From NCBI GenBank assembly GCA_945879115.1, contig CAMDUR010000004.1:31671-95670 (forward strand): 64,000 nt of DNA. The letters are read 5' to 3'. Position numbers and translations under genes: made by a program. The notes beneath the pieces were generated by a model, which worked only from the letters and a program-made list of their open reading frames with translations, did no database searches and was not told the DNA's origin. This DNA is from Polynucleobacter meluiroseus (GTDB lineage: Bacteria; Pseudomonadota; Gammaproteobacteria; Burkholderiales; Burkholderiaceae). Positions 1 to 9,393 of this stretch are shown here, piece by piece (the stretch's first letter is position 1; each line of letters begins with the position of its first letter).

Positions 1-921
1 ACGAACAATCTTTGCTTCGATATCAAACAAGATGTTGTTGGCTTCTGCTTCATCAAATGCGCCATCAGCAGCAAGCTGAGTAAATACATCTTTAGTTACT
101 TCTTTTAACTTAGCTGTACGAGCTTGCTTTTGACGAATTTGATAAGCTTCACGCAAACCAGCTTCAGCCAATGAGTTAACTTTTGCAATCATTGGCTCAT
201 TCTTAGGAGCTGCTTGCCAATCCCACTCAGGCTTTCCACCTTCGCGCACAAGCTCATTGATAGCAGTAATCGCAGTTTGCATTTGCTCATGACCGTAAAC
301 AACAGCGCCTAACATGATCTCTTCAGATAACTGGTAAGCCTCAGACTCAACCATCAATACAGCAGCTTGAGTACCGGCAACGATTAAATCTAATTGGCTT
401 GTTGCTTGCTCAGTGCGAGTTGGGTTTAATAAGTATTGGCCATCTATATAACCAACACGAGCTGCTCCAACAGGGCCAGCAAAAGGAATACCAGAAATAG
501 CTAAAGCTGCAGAAGCACCAATCAATGCAGGAATATCTGCAGGCACATCAGGATTGAGTGACACAACGTGAATCACTACCTGAACTTCATTCAAGAAGCC
601 CTCTGGGAACAATGGACGTAATGGGCGATCGATCAAGCGAGAAATCAATGTCTCACTTTCTGATGGACGACCTTCACGACGGAAAAAACCACCAGGAATT
701 TTTCCTGCTGCGTATGTTTTTTCCAAATAATCAACTGTGAGTGGGAAGAAATTTTGACCAGGCTTTGCATTTTTTGCACCAACTACTGTTGCCAAAATAA
801 CTGTGTCGCCAATATCAACTAATACTGCACCACCTGCTTGACGGGCAATTTCACCTGTTTCCATACGAACAGTTTGTGAACCCCATTGAAAACTTTTTAC
901 TACTTTATTAAACATCGTCAT
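1..921 (-). CDS. pnp: Polynucleotide phosphorylase, N-terminal part (cut by window edge)
   Basis: Phosphorolytic 3'-5' exoribonuclease of mRNA decay and partner of the degradosome. The minus-strand frame is open from an ATG at 921 to the window edge and gives about 307 residues of a protein that is usually near 700. The first RNase PH domain is visible, with the family motif [10 protein letters not shown] around residue 80 and [13 protein letters not shown] just after it, followed by the helical linker domain. GAGGA nine bases upstream supports the ATG at 921 over a second ATG two codons later. It follows rpsO, the classic rpsO-pnp pair, and its leader contains two strong stem-loops (listed separately). 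The second RNase PH, KH and S1 domains lie outside the window. Confidence 0.97.
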   Translation of the reverse strand, partial: MTMFNKVVKSFQWGSQTVRMETGEIARQAGGAVLVDIGDTVILATVVGAKNAKPGQNFFPLTVDYLEKTYAAGKIPGGFFRREGRPSESETLISRLIDRPLRPLFPEGFLNEVQVVIHVVSLNPDVPADIPALIGASAALAISGIPFAGPVGAARVGYIDGQYLLNPTRTEQATSQLDLIVAGTQAAVLMVESEAYQLSEEIMLGAVVYGHEQMQTAITAINELVREGGKPEWDWQAAPKNEPMIAKVNSLAEAGLREAYQIRQKQARTAKLKEVTKDVFTQLAADGAFDEAEANNILFDIEAKIVR

Positions 922-945
922 TTATATATATCCTCAATCAACATT

Positions 946-1048
946 TGCCATAGAAATGCAGCGCTATGGCAGCACTGGAGCACGGAGGTTGACGAAGAAA
1001 GGATGCCATTCCAAAGATAGGCTTACAAATTAACCTGCCTTTGGAATG
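946..1048 (-). promoter_or_regulatory. pnp leader with two stem-loops
   Basis: Between rpsO and pnp the minus strand has two perfect inverted repeats. The outer one pairs 1039-1048 with 1007-1016 (10 bp, CATTCCAAAG with CTTTGGAATG) and continues, after a 2x2 internal loop, with AGG/CCT and TTA/TAA pairs to a small loop. The second pairs 964-971 with 946-953 (8 bp, TGCCATAG with CTATGGCA), ending about 25 bases before the pnp ATG. In E. coli a pnp leader stem-loop is cut by RNase III to permit PNPase autoregulation; the same role here is inference from position and shape. Confidence 0.6.
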
Positions 1049-1094
1049 ACACGGGTCCTAACTACGAGCAGCCACCGACCGCTCTAAACGATAA

Positions 1095-1122
1095 TGCCTG
1101 CCTAAGTTAACTAGGGCAGGCA
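1095..1122 (-). terminator. Hairpin after rpsO, weak terminator or attenuator
   Basis: An 8 bp perfect stem (TGCCTGCC with GGCAGGCA, 1095-1102 and 1115-1122) begins about ten bases after the rpsO stop codon. The minus-strand continuation is TTATCGTTT rather than a clean T-run, so termination is probably partial, letting transcripts read into pnp. The E. coli rpsO-pnp pair is likewise separated by a leaky terminator. Confidence 0.55.
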
Positions 1123-1131
1123 TCTTCGGTA

Positions 1132-1401
1132 TTACTTACGTAGACCGAGCTTATCAATCAAAGCACGGTAACGATCTAAATCTTTACCCTTCAAATAGTC
1201 GAGTAAACGACGGCGACGGCTAACCATCTTCAACAAACCGCGACGGCTGTGATGATCTTTAGCATTTGCTTTGAAGTGAGACGTTAAGTCATTAATACGT
1301 GCTGTCAATAAAGCTACTTGAACTTCAGGACTGCCTGTATCGTTTGCTGCGCGGGCATTCGCTTTAACGATTTCCGCTACTTTAGCTGTAACAATAGCCA
1401 T
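1132..1401 (-). CDS. rpsO: 30S ribosomal protein S15
   Basis: Primary 16S rRNA-binding protein of the 30S central domain. The product is 89 residues, the normal S15 length, starting [10 protein letters not shown] and carrying the conserved [16 protein letters not shown] and [14 protein letters not shown] segments. An upstream in-frame ATG would add 14 residues that do not fit the family; the start at 1401 has GGAG at good spacing and is preferred. It is followed by a hairpin and by pnp on the same strand. Confidence 0.98.
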   Translation of the reverse strand: MAIVTAKVAEIVKANARAANDTGSPEVQVALLTARINDLTSHFKANAKDHHSRRGLLKMVSRRRRLLDYLKGKDLDRYRALIDKLGLRK

Positions 1402-1540
1402 GTTTATTACTCCATACTTGCGAACATTCGAGCTCAAACCCATTTTTAGTGGCGCTTTTACCCAAGATGTCGTGCGAATTGTTTAAAAAAACTACTTGTG
1501 CTCTTTCTGGCAATTACCCAGAAAGAGCGCAAATTATAGC

Positions 1541-3085
1541 CTAAACGGTCATTTGAGCGTTTAATTTCTGCTGGCTTGGGTCATGAAGCTTATTTAACGC
1601 TGCCAAATAAGCTTTTGCAGATGCTGCGACGATGTCCGGGTCTGTTCCAACGCCATTCACAATTCTGCCGCCTTTTGAGAGACGAACTGTGACCTCACCT
1701 TGCGACTCTGTCCCCGTAGTAATGGCATTCACAGAATATAAAAGCTGTTCTGCCCCACTTTTAACCTTGGATTCAATCGCATTTAAGGTGGCATCAACTG
1801 GACCATTGCCTTCAGACTCAGAAATAAACTCTTCTCCGCCAGATTTGAAAACAACCTTTGCGAATGGACGCTCTCCAGTCTCAGACCTTTGTGACATTGA
1901 TATAAAACGATAGTAGTCACTAGCTTCTTGAGCGTTATTGCCCACTATTGCAGTGATATCCTCATCAAAAATCTCTGCTTTTTGGTCAGCCAAAGTCTTG
2001 AATCTCGTGAAAGCATCATTCATATCCGCCTCAGTCTCTAACTCAATACCCAACTCTCGCAAACGTTGCTTGAAAGCATTTCGACCTGACAATTTACCTA
2101 AAACGATCTTGTTGGCTGCCCAACCCACATCTTCAGCACGCATAATTTCATAGGTATCACGCGCTTTTAAAACGCCATCTTGATGTATCCCTGAGGCGTG
2201 AGCAAAAGCGTTTGCACCTACGACGGCTTTATTCGGTTGAACCACAAAACCTGTGATCTGAGAAACCATCTTAGAGGCTGGTACGATTTGAGTCGTATCG
2301 ATGCCTACCGACAAATCAAAGTAGTCTTTCCGGGTTTTTATAGCCATCACCACTTCTTCCAAGGAAGTGTTACCTGCTCGTTCACCCAAACCATTGATCG
2401 TGCACTCTACTTGACGAGCACCACCGATCTTCACACCAGCCAATGAATTGGCAACTCCCATACCTAAGTCGTTATGGCAGTGGACAGACCAAATCGCCTT
2501 ATCAGAGTTCGGAATGCGCTCGCGCAAGGTCTTGATGAATTGACCATAAAGCTCTGGTACAGCGTAACCCACCGTATCAGGCACATTGATCGTTGTAGCA
2601 CCTTCTTTAATAACAGCCTCAAGAACACGACACAAGAAATCCACTTCAGAGCGATAGCCATCCTCCGGTGAAAATTCAACATCATTGGTATGGTTGCGCG
2701 CAAAACGAACTGCTGCCTTAGCTTGTTCAAACACCTGATCAGGTGTCATGCGTAATTTCTTCTCCATATGTAAAGGGGAAGTCCCAATAAATGTATGGAT
2801 GCGCTTGGAGTTGGCGCCTTTCAATGCATCGGCCGCACGACTGATGTCTCGTTCGTTGGCCCGCGCCAATGAACAAACAGTTGAATCCTTAATCACTTGG
2901 GCAATCGCTGAAATAGCAGCAAAATCACCATCAGAGCTTGCCGCGAAGCCAGCCTCGATGACATCCACTTTTAAGCGCTCAAGTTGGCGGGCAATGCGCA
3001 CCTTCTCATCTCGAGTCATAGAGGCCCCAGGAGACTGTTCGCCATCTCTCAAAGTGGTATCAAAAATTATTAATTTATCTGTCAT
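1541..3085 (-). CDS. leuA: 2-isopropylmalate synthase
   Basis: Condenses acetyl-CoA with 2-ketoisovalerate, the first committed step of leucine synthesis. The 514-residue protein has the HMGL-like TIM barrel with [12 protein letters not shown] at residues 9-20 and the metal-binding HCHNDLGMG segment near residue 200. The C-terminal LeuA dimerisation domain (about 370-500) is the family's leucine feedback site. It is the last gene of the ilvBNC-psd-pssA-leuA block but has its own leader: a Leu-rich peptide plus attenuator lies directly upstream. The only apparent ribosome site is a GGGGA that belongs to a repeat of the terminator's 3' arm. Confidence 0.98.
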   Translation of the reverse strand: MTDKLIIFDTTLRDGEQSPGASMTRDEKVRIARQLERLKVDVIEAGFAASSDGDFAAISAIAQVIKDSTVCSLARANERDISRAADALKGANSKRIHTFIGTSPLHMEKKLRMTPDQVFEQAKAAVRFARNHTNDVEFSPEDGYRSEVDFLCRVLEAVIKEGATTINVPDTVGYAVPELYGQFIKTLRERIPNSDKAIWSVHCHNDLGMGVANSLAGVKIGGARQVECTINGLGERAGNTSLEEVVMAIKTRKDYFDLSVGIDTTQIVPASKMVSQITGFVVQPNKAVVGANAFAHASGIHQDGVLKARDTYEIMRAEDVGWAANKIVLGKLSGRNAFKQRLRELGIELETEADMNDAFTRFKTLADQKAEIFDEDITAIVGNNAQEASDYYRFISMSQRSETGERPFAKVVFKSGGEEFISESEGNGPVDATLNAIESKVKSGAEQLLYSVNAITTGTESQGEVTVRLSKGGRIVNGVGTDPDIVAASAKAYLAALNKLHDPSQQKLNAQMTV

Positions 3086-3122
3086 GACATTTTCCCCAGC
3101 TTACTTAAATCCAAAAATAAAA

Positions 3123-3202
3123 AACCCCAGCTTGACTGGGGTTCGTGGTGTTTTGCTTTTACTAAATATTTAAGCGTGCACTGACCCCAGGTTTTGACCT
3201 AG
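3123..3202 (-). promoter_or_regulatory. Leucine attenuator (alternative hairpins and terminator) before leuA
   Basis: On the minus strand three pairings compete. Region 1 (CTAGGT, 3202-3197) pairs with region 2 (ACCTGG, 3192-3187). Region 2 (CTGGGGT, 3190-3184) pairs with region 3 (ACCCCAG, 3142-3136). Region 3 with its flank (3143-3136) pairs with region 4 (3130-3123) as an 8 bp stem followed by TTTTATTTTT, a textbook intrinsic terminator. Region 1 coincides with leader codons 13-14, just after the Leu run, so a ribosome stalled for Leu-tRNA would free region 2 to form the antiterminator. The pairings are seen directly; the mechanism is inferred from known leu and his attenuators. Confidence 0.85.
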
Positions 3203-3238
3203 TTCTAGTAATAGCAGCAGTGACAAATTAGTGTTCAT
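3170..3238 (-). CDS. leuL: leu operon leader peptide
   Basis: A 22-codon frame starts at ATG 3238 and ends at TAA 3170. It encodes MNTNLS followed by five consecutive leucines, Glu, Leu and a short tail ending VHA; eight of 22 residues are Leu, several using CTA, which is usually a rare codon. It precedes competing hairpins and a terminator in the leuA leader, exactly where an attenuation leader peptide is expected. No Shine-Dalgarno is visible, and a promoter-like sequence sits so close that the message may be leaderless. The peptide is a translated sensor and need not have a function of its own. Confidence 0.85.
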   Translation of the reverse strand: MNTNLSLLLLLELGQNLGSVHA

Positions 3239-3245
3239 ATTTACC

Positions 3246-3275
3246 AATATACACAAAATATTAATTAATTGTTAA
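3246..3275 (-). promoter_or_regulatory. Probable sigma-70 promoter of leuL-leuA
   Basis: TTAACA (3275-3270) and TATATT (3251-3246) are separated by 18 bases, each one mismatch from consensus. The -35 overlaps the last codons and stop of pssA. Transcription would start about seven bases further on, at or next to the leuL ATG. Confidence 0.55.
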
Positions 3276-4119
3276 AAAGCTTATCTGAGGCTATCTTCTT
3301 ACGCAACAAGATCTTTTGCCATAACCAGAATACATAACCCGATAAAGCGTAAGCCACAAACAAACCAAATAAAGCTACTGGCGGGTCGCTCGATACCAAT
3401 ACAAAGCCTAATATGATCAAAATCATGACCCCAAATGGTGCCCTATATCTGACATCCAAGGCTTTACCACTGTAAAAAAGGGCATTGGAGACCATGGTGA
3501 TACCAGCGTAAATAGTTAATCCAAAAGTCACCCAGGGTAAGGCTAATTCTTGAACAGGTAGTTTGTTATCAACGGCTAACCAAACAAAGCCGGCAATTAA
3601 AGAAGCTGCCGCTGGACTTGGTAAACCCTGAAAGAAGCGTTTATCAACACTTCCGATGTTGGTATTAAAACGGGCCAAACGCAGAGCGGCGCCCGCACAG
3701 AAAACAAATGCAGCCAACCAACCCCACTTACCTAAATCTTTTAAAACCCATTCGTAAGCAATGAGAGCAGGTGCTACACCAAAGGAAACCATATCAGTCA
3801 GCGAGTCATACTGTTCGCCAAAAGCGCTTTGAGTATTAGTCATGCGCGCTACGCGCCCATCCATACCATCCATCACTAATGCAACGAAAATGGCAATCGC
3901 TGCAATCTCGAAGCGCTGGTTCATAGCTTGGACAATTGCAAAAAAACCACAAAATAGATTGGCGGTTGTAAAAGCATTCGGTAAAAGATAGATACCGCGA
4001 TTACGTGGCCTTACAGAATCACCAGGTTGACTTGCCATCCAGCCTGACTTGCGCAAAGGCGTCGTCTTACCAGGTAAACCTTTTGATGACCTTAGTTTTC
4101 TACGTCTGAATATGCTCAT
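3265..4119 (-). CDS. pssA: CDP-diacylglycerol--serine O-phosphatidyltransferase
   Basis: Makes phosphatidylserine from CDP-diacylglycerol and serine in the inner membrane. The 284-residue protein has the CDP-alcohol phosphatidyltransferase signature at about residues 84-110 (DGMDGRVAR, then the QYDSLTD acidic cluster) and several hydrophobic segments. This is the integral membrane type of PssA, not the E. coli peripheral type. psd lies ten bases upstream on the same strand, so substrate and product enzymes of phosphatidylethanolamine synthesis are co-transcribed. Confidence 0.96.
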   Translation of the reverse strand: MSIFRRRKLRSSKGLPGKTTPLRKSGWMASQPGDSVRPRNRGIYLLPNAFTTANLFCGFFAIVQAMNQRFEIAAIAIFVALVMDGMDGRVARMTNTQSAFGEQYDSLTDMVSFGVAPALIAYEWVLKDLGKWGWLAAFVFCAGAALRLARFNTNIGSVDKRFFQGLPSPAAASLIAGFVWLAVDNKLPVQELALPWVTFGLTIYAGITMVSNALFYSGKALDVRYRAPFGVMILIILGFVLVSSDPPVALFGLFVAYALSGYVFWLWQKILLRKKIASDKLFNN

Positions 4120-4129
4120 AGACTAGGTT

Positions 4130-4783
4130 TTAGTCCAATCCTGGCAATTTAGCTAGTATTGTTGATGTGGCAGACACTATGTCGCCAACACTAACTAGCG
4201 GCTCAGCTTCTAATGGAAGATAAACGTCTACTCGTGAACCAAAACGAATAAAGCCGTAACGCTCACCTTTTTTAAGTTTGTCACCTAAGTGAGCATAGCA
4301 AAGAATTCGGCGAGCAACCAAACCCGCTACTTGGACCAAAGTCACTATATGACCGTTGGAATCAATGATCATTGCATTACGTTCGTTCTCTGTAGATGCT
4401 TTATCTAAATCTGCATTGACGAATTTACCCGGAAAATATTCAATCTGCTTGACGATGCCGTTAACCGCTGATCGATTTGAATGCACATTAAATACGTTCA
4501 TGAAAACACTGATCTTCAAAGCATCGCGACGAGCATAAGGATCAAAAGTTTTTTCAACGATGATGACTCGACCATCTGCTGGAGATAAAACAGCATCTTT
4601 AACGAGAGGAACTAAACGACCTGGGTCTCTAAAAAACTGTAAGACAAATACAAAGATGATCCAGAAAGGCCAAGACCAGGCCCAACCAATCGTTGAATGA
4701 ACAACAAATAGAATGAAGCCTGCAATTGCTACATGGGGCCACCCTTCTTTTGCAATGATTGGATGAGGGTAGTTAATGGCCAT
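4130..4783 (-). CDS. psd: Phosphatidylserine decarboxylase proenzyme
   Basis: Decarboxylates phosphatidylserine to phosphatidylethanolamine. At 217 residues it is the short form of the family. FGS at 181-183 fits the Gly-Ser self-cleavage site that creates the pyruvoyl cofactor, and the conserved FNVHSNR segment is near residue 98-104. An N-terminal hydrophobic region (about 18-50) anchors it to the membrane. It stands between ilvC and pssA, a conserved betaproteobacterial arrangement. Confidence 0.95.
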   Translation of the reverse strand: MAINYPHPIIAKEGWPHVAIAGFILFVVHSTIGWAWSWPFWIIFVFVLQFFRDPGRLVPLVKDAVLSPADGRVIIVEKTFDPYARRDALKISVFMNVFNVHSNRSAVNGIVKQIEYFPGKFVNADLDKASTENERNAMIIDSNGHIVTLVQVAGLVARRILCYAHLGDKLKKGERYGFIRFGSRVDVYLPLEAEPLVSVGDIVSATSTILAKLPGLD

Positions 4784-4837
4784 CTTTATGTTCTTTCTGG
4801 ATATCTTTTAATGTCTTCTGATTAACTTAAAAAGTAA

Positions 4838-5872
<1,035 letters not shown>

Positions 5873-5896
5873 TCAGTTTGTTATTAGTTAAAAAAA

Positions 5897-6388
5897 TTAC
5901 ACTTTAAGGATGCGTTCACCGCGACCAAGACCAGAGCTGCCAGTTCGTACTGTTTCTAAAATGGCGCTGCGATCAATGGCTTCGACAAAAGAATCTAATT
6001 TACTACTATCACCAGTTAACTCGACGGTGTACGACTTATCAGTGACATCAATGATGTGGCCACGGAAAATATCCGCTAAGCGCTTCATTTCTTCACGCTC
6101 TTTACCAACTGCCCTGATTTTAATCAACATGAGTTCGCGCTCAATGTGAGGGCCATCACTTAAATCAATCAGCTTAACAACATCAACTAAACGATTTAAG
6201 TGTTTGGTAATCTGCTCGATCACTTCTTCTGAGCCAATTGAAACAATTGTCATACGAGATAAAGAAGGATCTTCTGTTGGCGCAACAGTCAAAGTTTCAA
6301 TGTTGTAACCACGTGCAGAGAACAAGCCAACGACGCGCGACAAGGCGCCCGGCTCGTTTTCTAAAAGAACAGAAATAATATGGCGCAT
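5897..6388 (-). CDS. ilvN: Acetolactate synthase small (regulatory) subunit
   Basis: Regulatory subunit of acetohydroxyacid synthase that confers valine feedback inhibition. It has 163 residues: an N-terminal ACT domain (residues 2-75, starting RHIISVLLENEPGALSRVVGLFSARGYN in the family pattern) and a C-terminal ALS_ss domain. Its ATG overlaps the ilvB stop by one base (TAATG), indicating translational coupling and balanced subunit supply. The symbol ilvH is equally used for this form. Confidence 0.97.
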   Translation of the reverse strand: MRHIISVLLENEPGALSRVVGLFSARGYNIETLTVAPTEDPSLSRMTIVSIGSEEVIEQITKHLNRLVDVVKLIDLSDGPHIERELMLIKIRAVGKEREEMKRLADIFRGHIIDVTDKSYTVELTGDSSKLDSFVEAIDRSAILETVRTGSSGLGRGERILKV

Positions 6389-8163
6389 TACAGTTCCTCA
6401 CTTCCTAAAAGCATTTCAGTAATGCCTTTACCCGCTTGAACCATTGGCCAAACGTTTTCAGTTGGGTCAGTTTGGAAATCCATAAATACTGTTCTGTCTT
6501 TCATTCTGAAAGCTTCACGCAATGCCGGTTCAACATCTGATTTTTTCTCGATGCGCATACCAACGTGACCAAAAGATTCAGCCAACTTTACAAAGTCAGG
6601 CAATGAGTCCATGTAAGAGCTTGAATAACGCTTGTTGTACGTTAATTCTTGCCACTGACGAACCATGCCTAGATAACGATTGTTAAGAGAAATGATCTTG
6701 ATCGGTGTGTCATATTGCTTACAGGTAGAAAGTTCTTGAATACACATCTGTATTGAACCCTCACCTGTAATTGTGACCACTTCAGAATCAGGGAAGGCTT
6801 TCTTGATACCCATAGCGTATGGCAAGCCAACGCCCATCGTACCGAGGCCGCCAGAGTTGATCCAACGACGTGGTTTATCAAATTTATAAAATTGAGCAGC
6901 CCACATCTGATGTTGGCCAACATCAGAGCAAACGAAAGCATCGCCGTTAGTCAACTCATAAACTTTTTCAACGACGTACTGTGGTTTGACAATCTCAGAA
7001 TCGCGATCAAATTTTAAGCAATCTTTTTTGCGCCATTCATTAATCTGTGACCACCAAGCATCCACCTTCTTTTGATTTTTGCGAGGGCTAGAGGACTTGA
7101 GTATTTCGATCATCTCAATCAATACTTCTTTGAGATCACCAACGATAGGCACGTCAACCTTCACACGCTTTGAAATAACTGAAGGGTCAATATCAATGTG
7201 AATGATTTTTCTTGGTACGCTTGTAAAGTGCGCTGGGTTACCAATGACTCGGTCGTCAAAACGAGCACCAATAGCAATCAACACATCGCAATGTTGCATT
7301 GACATATTGGCTTCGTAAGTACCATGCATACCTAACATACCCAAGAAACGTGGATCTGTTCCAGGAAATCCGCCAAGCCCCATCAAGGTATTGGTCACTG
7401 GATAATCCAACAAATCTGCAAAGGCTTTTAATTCAGGTGCTGCATCAGAAAGGATGACACCACCGCCTGTGTAAATGAAAGGACGCTCTGCTTCCAACAA
7501 CATAGAAACTGCTTTGCGAACTTGACCGCTGTGACCTTTGATCACAGGGTTGTAAGAGCGCATATTGATTTCAGCGGGATAGTTAAAGTGCGCTTTTTGG
7601 AATGACACATCTTTAGGAATATCCACAACCACGGGACCTGGACGACCAGTTCTAGCAATATGGAATGCTTTCTTTAAAGTCAATGCCAAGTCAGCAGGAT
7701 CTTTAACTAAGAAATTATGTTTAACGATTGGACGAGTAATGCCCACTGTGTCGCACTCTTGGAAGGCATCTTCACCAATGGCGTGCGTAGGAACGTTTCC
7801 AGTAATAATCACCATCGGAATCGAGTCCATGTAAGCAGTAGCAATACCTGTTACAGCGTTAGTAACACCGGGACCAGAAGTCACAAGCGCTACTCCAACA
7901 TTACCAGTAGCACGAGCGTAACCGTCGGCTGCATGCACAGCAGCTTGCTCATGACGAACTAGGATATGTTCAAATTTATCTTGCTTGAAGATCTCGTCAT
8001 AAATAAATAAGACTGATCCGCCTGGGTAACCCCAAACATATTCAACACCTTCTGCATGAAGTGCTTTTACAAGAATTTCGGCACCAATCATTTCTGGGCC
8101 AATCGGGGTTTGGTTTTTAGCAGGATTCGAAAGTTCTGCGTTAGTAATCGTATTCATTTTCAT
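6388..8163 (-). CDS. ilvB: Acetolactate synthase large (catalytic) subunit
   Basis: ThDP- and FAD-dependent enzyme that condenses pyruvate with pyruvate or 2-ketobutyrate, the first common step to branched-chain amino acids. The 591-residue protein has GYPGGSVLF at 45-53, the catalytic Glu in HEQAA (E72), and a C-terminal ThDP-binding segment beginning GEGSIQM. The first 25 residues are a poorly conserved extension; ATGs at 8163 and 8157 are both possible, with AAAGGA just upstream. It is the first gene of the ilvBNC-psd-pssA unit and has a GC-rich, structured leader. Confidence 0.97.
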   Translation of the reverse strand: MKMNTITNAELSNPAKNQTPIGPEMIGAEILVKALHAEGVEYVWGYPGGSVLFIYDEIFKQDKFEHILVRHEQAAVHAADGYARATGNVGVALVTSGPGVTNAVTGIATAYMDSIPMVIITGNVPTHAIGEDAFQECDTVGITRPIVKHNFLVKDPADLALTLKKAFHIARTGRPGPVVVDIPKDVSFQKAHFNYPAEINMRSYNPVIKGHSGQVRKAVSMLLEAERPFIYTGGGVILSDAAPELKAFADLLDYPVTNTLMGLGGFPGTDPRFLGMLGMHGTYEANMSMQHCDVLIAIGARFDDRVIGNPAHFTSVPRKIIHIDIDPSVISKRVKVDVPIVGDLKEVLIEMIEILKSSSPRKNQKKVDAWWSQINEWRKKDCLKFDRDSEIVKPQYVVEKVYELTNGDAFVCSDVGQHQMWAAQFYKFDKPRRWINSGGLGTMGVGLPYAMGIKKAFPDSEVVTITGEGSIQMCIQELSTCKQYDTPIKIISLNNRYLGMVRQWQELTYNKRYSSSYMDSLPDFVKLAESFGHVGMRIEKKSDVEPALREAFRMKDRTVFMDFQTDPTENVWPMVQAGKGITEMLLGSEEL

Positions 8164-8173
8164 TAGTCCTTTG

Positions 8174-8279
8174 CAATTTTCGGCAAAAAATTGTTTGGGC
8201 TACTCTGGCTCCGTGCTTGTGGCTCGGGTTCGAGTGGCAGTCGCTTAATCCGGGGAAAACCATCTTATGAAAGGCCCGG
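8174..8279 (-). promoter_or_regulatory. Structured leader of ilvB
   Basis: The 150-base leader of ilvB is richer in G and C than its surroundings and contains, on the minus strand, three inverted repeats: CCGGG/CCCGG (8279-8275 with 8254-8250), CTCG/CGAG with an AACC loop (8234-8223), and a 7 bp CAATTTT/AAAATTG hairpin with loop TTGCCG (8193-8174) ending just before the AAAGGA ribosome site. No Ile/Val/Leu-rich leader peptide is readable. A cis-regulatory RNA is inferred, not proven. Confidence 0.5.
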
Positions 8280-8353
8280 TAAGTCGAGCTAATTATTTTA
8301 GACCATAACGCCTTATTTTGGGTAGGTTTATGAGTCGTTGTCTAATAGAGCCT

Positions 8354-8935
8354 ATGGCTTCCGCAAAAGAACTGTCTGACTTCCTCCAAGGAGTACAGGC
8401 AAAATCCTTCAAACGCACCGTGTTTGCTACACGGGACGAGGAAGCGGCCTTAGATATCGTGCAAGATAGCATGATGAAATTGGCTGAAAAATACAGTCAC
8501 CACGAGCCTGCCGAGTTTCCACTTCTTTTTACACGAATCCTTCAAAACACCACCTTAGACTGGTTTAGGCGTCAAAAAACCCAAAATACCTGGATCAGCC
8601 TCTTTTCATCGCTCCGAGGAGGCTCAAAAGATAGTTTTGATGAGTTTGACCAGTCTGATCCTCTGGAGTTCATTGAATCTATTGAAGAAAATATGAATTC
8701 TGTGGAAGGTTCAGCACAGTTAGAACGTAAACAATTGATTGAAATGTTAGAAATAGCTGTATCTAAGCTACCATCACGTCAACGAGAAGCCTTCCTCATG
8801 CGTTATTGGGATGATTTAGATATTTCTGAAACTGCCAAACTCATGGGTTGCTCCGAAGGAAGTGTTAAAACACACTGTTCTAGAGCAGCCAGTGCCTTGG
8901 TAGAATCCCTTAAGAAACAAGGATTTAAGCCGTGA
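8354..8935 (+). CDS. ECF-type RNA polymerase sigma factor
   Basis: Sigma-70 family factor of the extracytoplasmic-function type, about 193 residues. Region 2 (about 10-85) includes RDEEAALDIVQDSMMKLAEKY, and region 4 (about 135-185) has LPSRQREAF, the helix-turn-helix ISETAKLMGCSEGSVKTH and a basic tail. The start MASAKEL is chosen by family similarity; an ATG at 8330 and a TTG at 8318 are in frame upstream. It overlaps the next gene by four bases (GTGA). That gene encodes a membrane-anchored protein, a layout often seen for sigma/anti-sigma pairs. Regulon unknown. Confidence 0.9.
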   Translation: MASAKELSDFLQGVQAKSFKRTVFATRDEEAALDIVQDSMMKLAEKYSHHEPAEFPLLFTRILQNTTLDWFRRQKTQNTWISLFSSLRGGSKDSFDEFDQSDPLEFIESIEENMNSVEGSAQLERKQLIEMLEIAVSKLPSRQREAFLMRYWDDLDISETAKLMGCSEGSVKTHCSRAASALVESLKKQGFKP

Positions 8936-9393
8936 AAACCATCAAAAACAATTCAGAGCAGTCCAAAAACGCCGAAATGCGCCTGGGATCCCTTGCCCGC
9001 AAATTGCTTGATGACGGAGCGAAACAGCTTCCAGATCAAATTACCGCTCGCCTCAACCAAGCCAGAGCATTAGCAATAGCAGCCTACCCGCGCCAAGAAA
9101 AATTGGCCACAGAATGGATATTTGCAGGCTTTCCGAGAACATTTTCGAGTAACTGGGCTTCAAAAATGAGGGGTGCACTTGGTTTAGCCCCTATTTTGGC
9201 ACTGAGCGTATCCATATTTGCAATTGTTGGATGGCAAGAAGATGCTCGAATTAGAGATATTGCCAATGTTGATAGAGCCATCCTGACAGATACCGTTCCA
9301 CCAGCAGCCTACAAGGATGATGGATATGTTCGTTATTTGCTAACCAATGGCAAAGATCTAATTATTGAAGAAGACGACGAAGACGATATTTGA
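8932..9393 (+). CDS. DUF3619 family membrane protein, candidate anti-sigma factor
   Basis: 153 residues starting at a GTG that overlaps the sigma-factor stop. The N-terminal half is charged and helical (RLGSLARKLLDDGAKQLPDQIT), then one membrane segment lies at about residues 80-100 (GLAPILALSVSIFAIVGW), followed by a short tail ending in an acidic run (EEDDEDD). It looks like DUF3619, which commonly follows this sigma factor in Burkholderiaceae. An anti-sigma role is inferred from overlap and topology only; no ZAS-type zinc motif is visible. Confidence 0.8.
   Translation: MKTIKNNSEQSKNAEMRLGSLARKLLDDGAKQLPDQITARLNQARALAIAAYPRQEKLATEWIFAGFPRTFSSNWASKMRGALGLAPILALSVSIFAIVGWQEDARIRDIANVDRAILTDTVPPAAYKDDGYVRYLLTNGKDLIIEEDDEDDI

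Noticed and set aside
1632..3173. Open frames antisense to leuA
   Set aside because: Low-complexity shadows of a certain gene; no ribosome site and no recognisable protein.
8164..8300. A possible ilvB leader peptide, beginning ATGGTTTTCCCCGG on the minus strand
   Set aside because: It lacks Ile, Val or Leu runs, has no ribosome site and runs on in another frame past the ilvB start.
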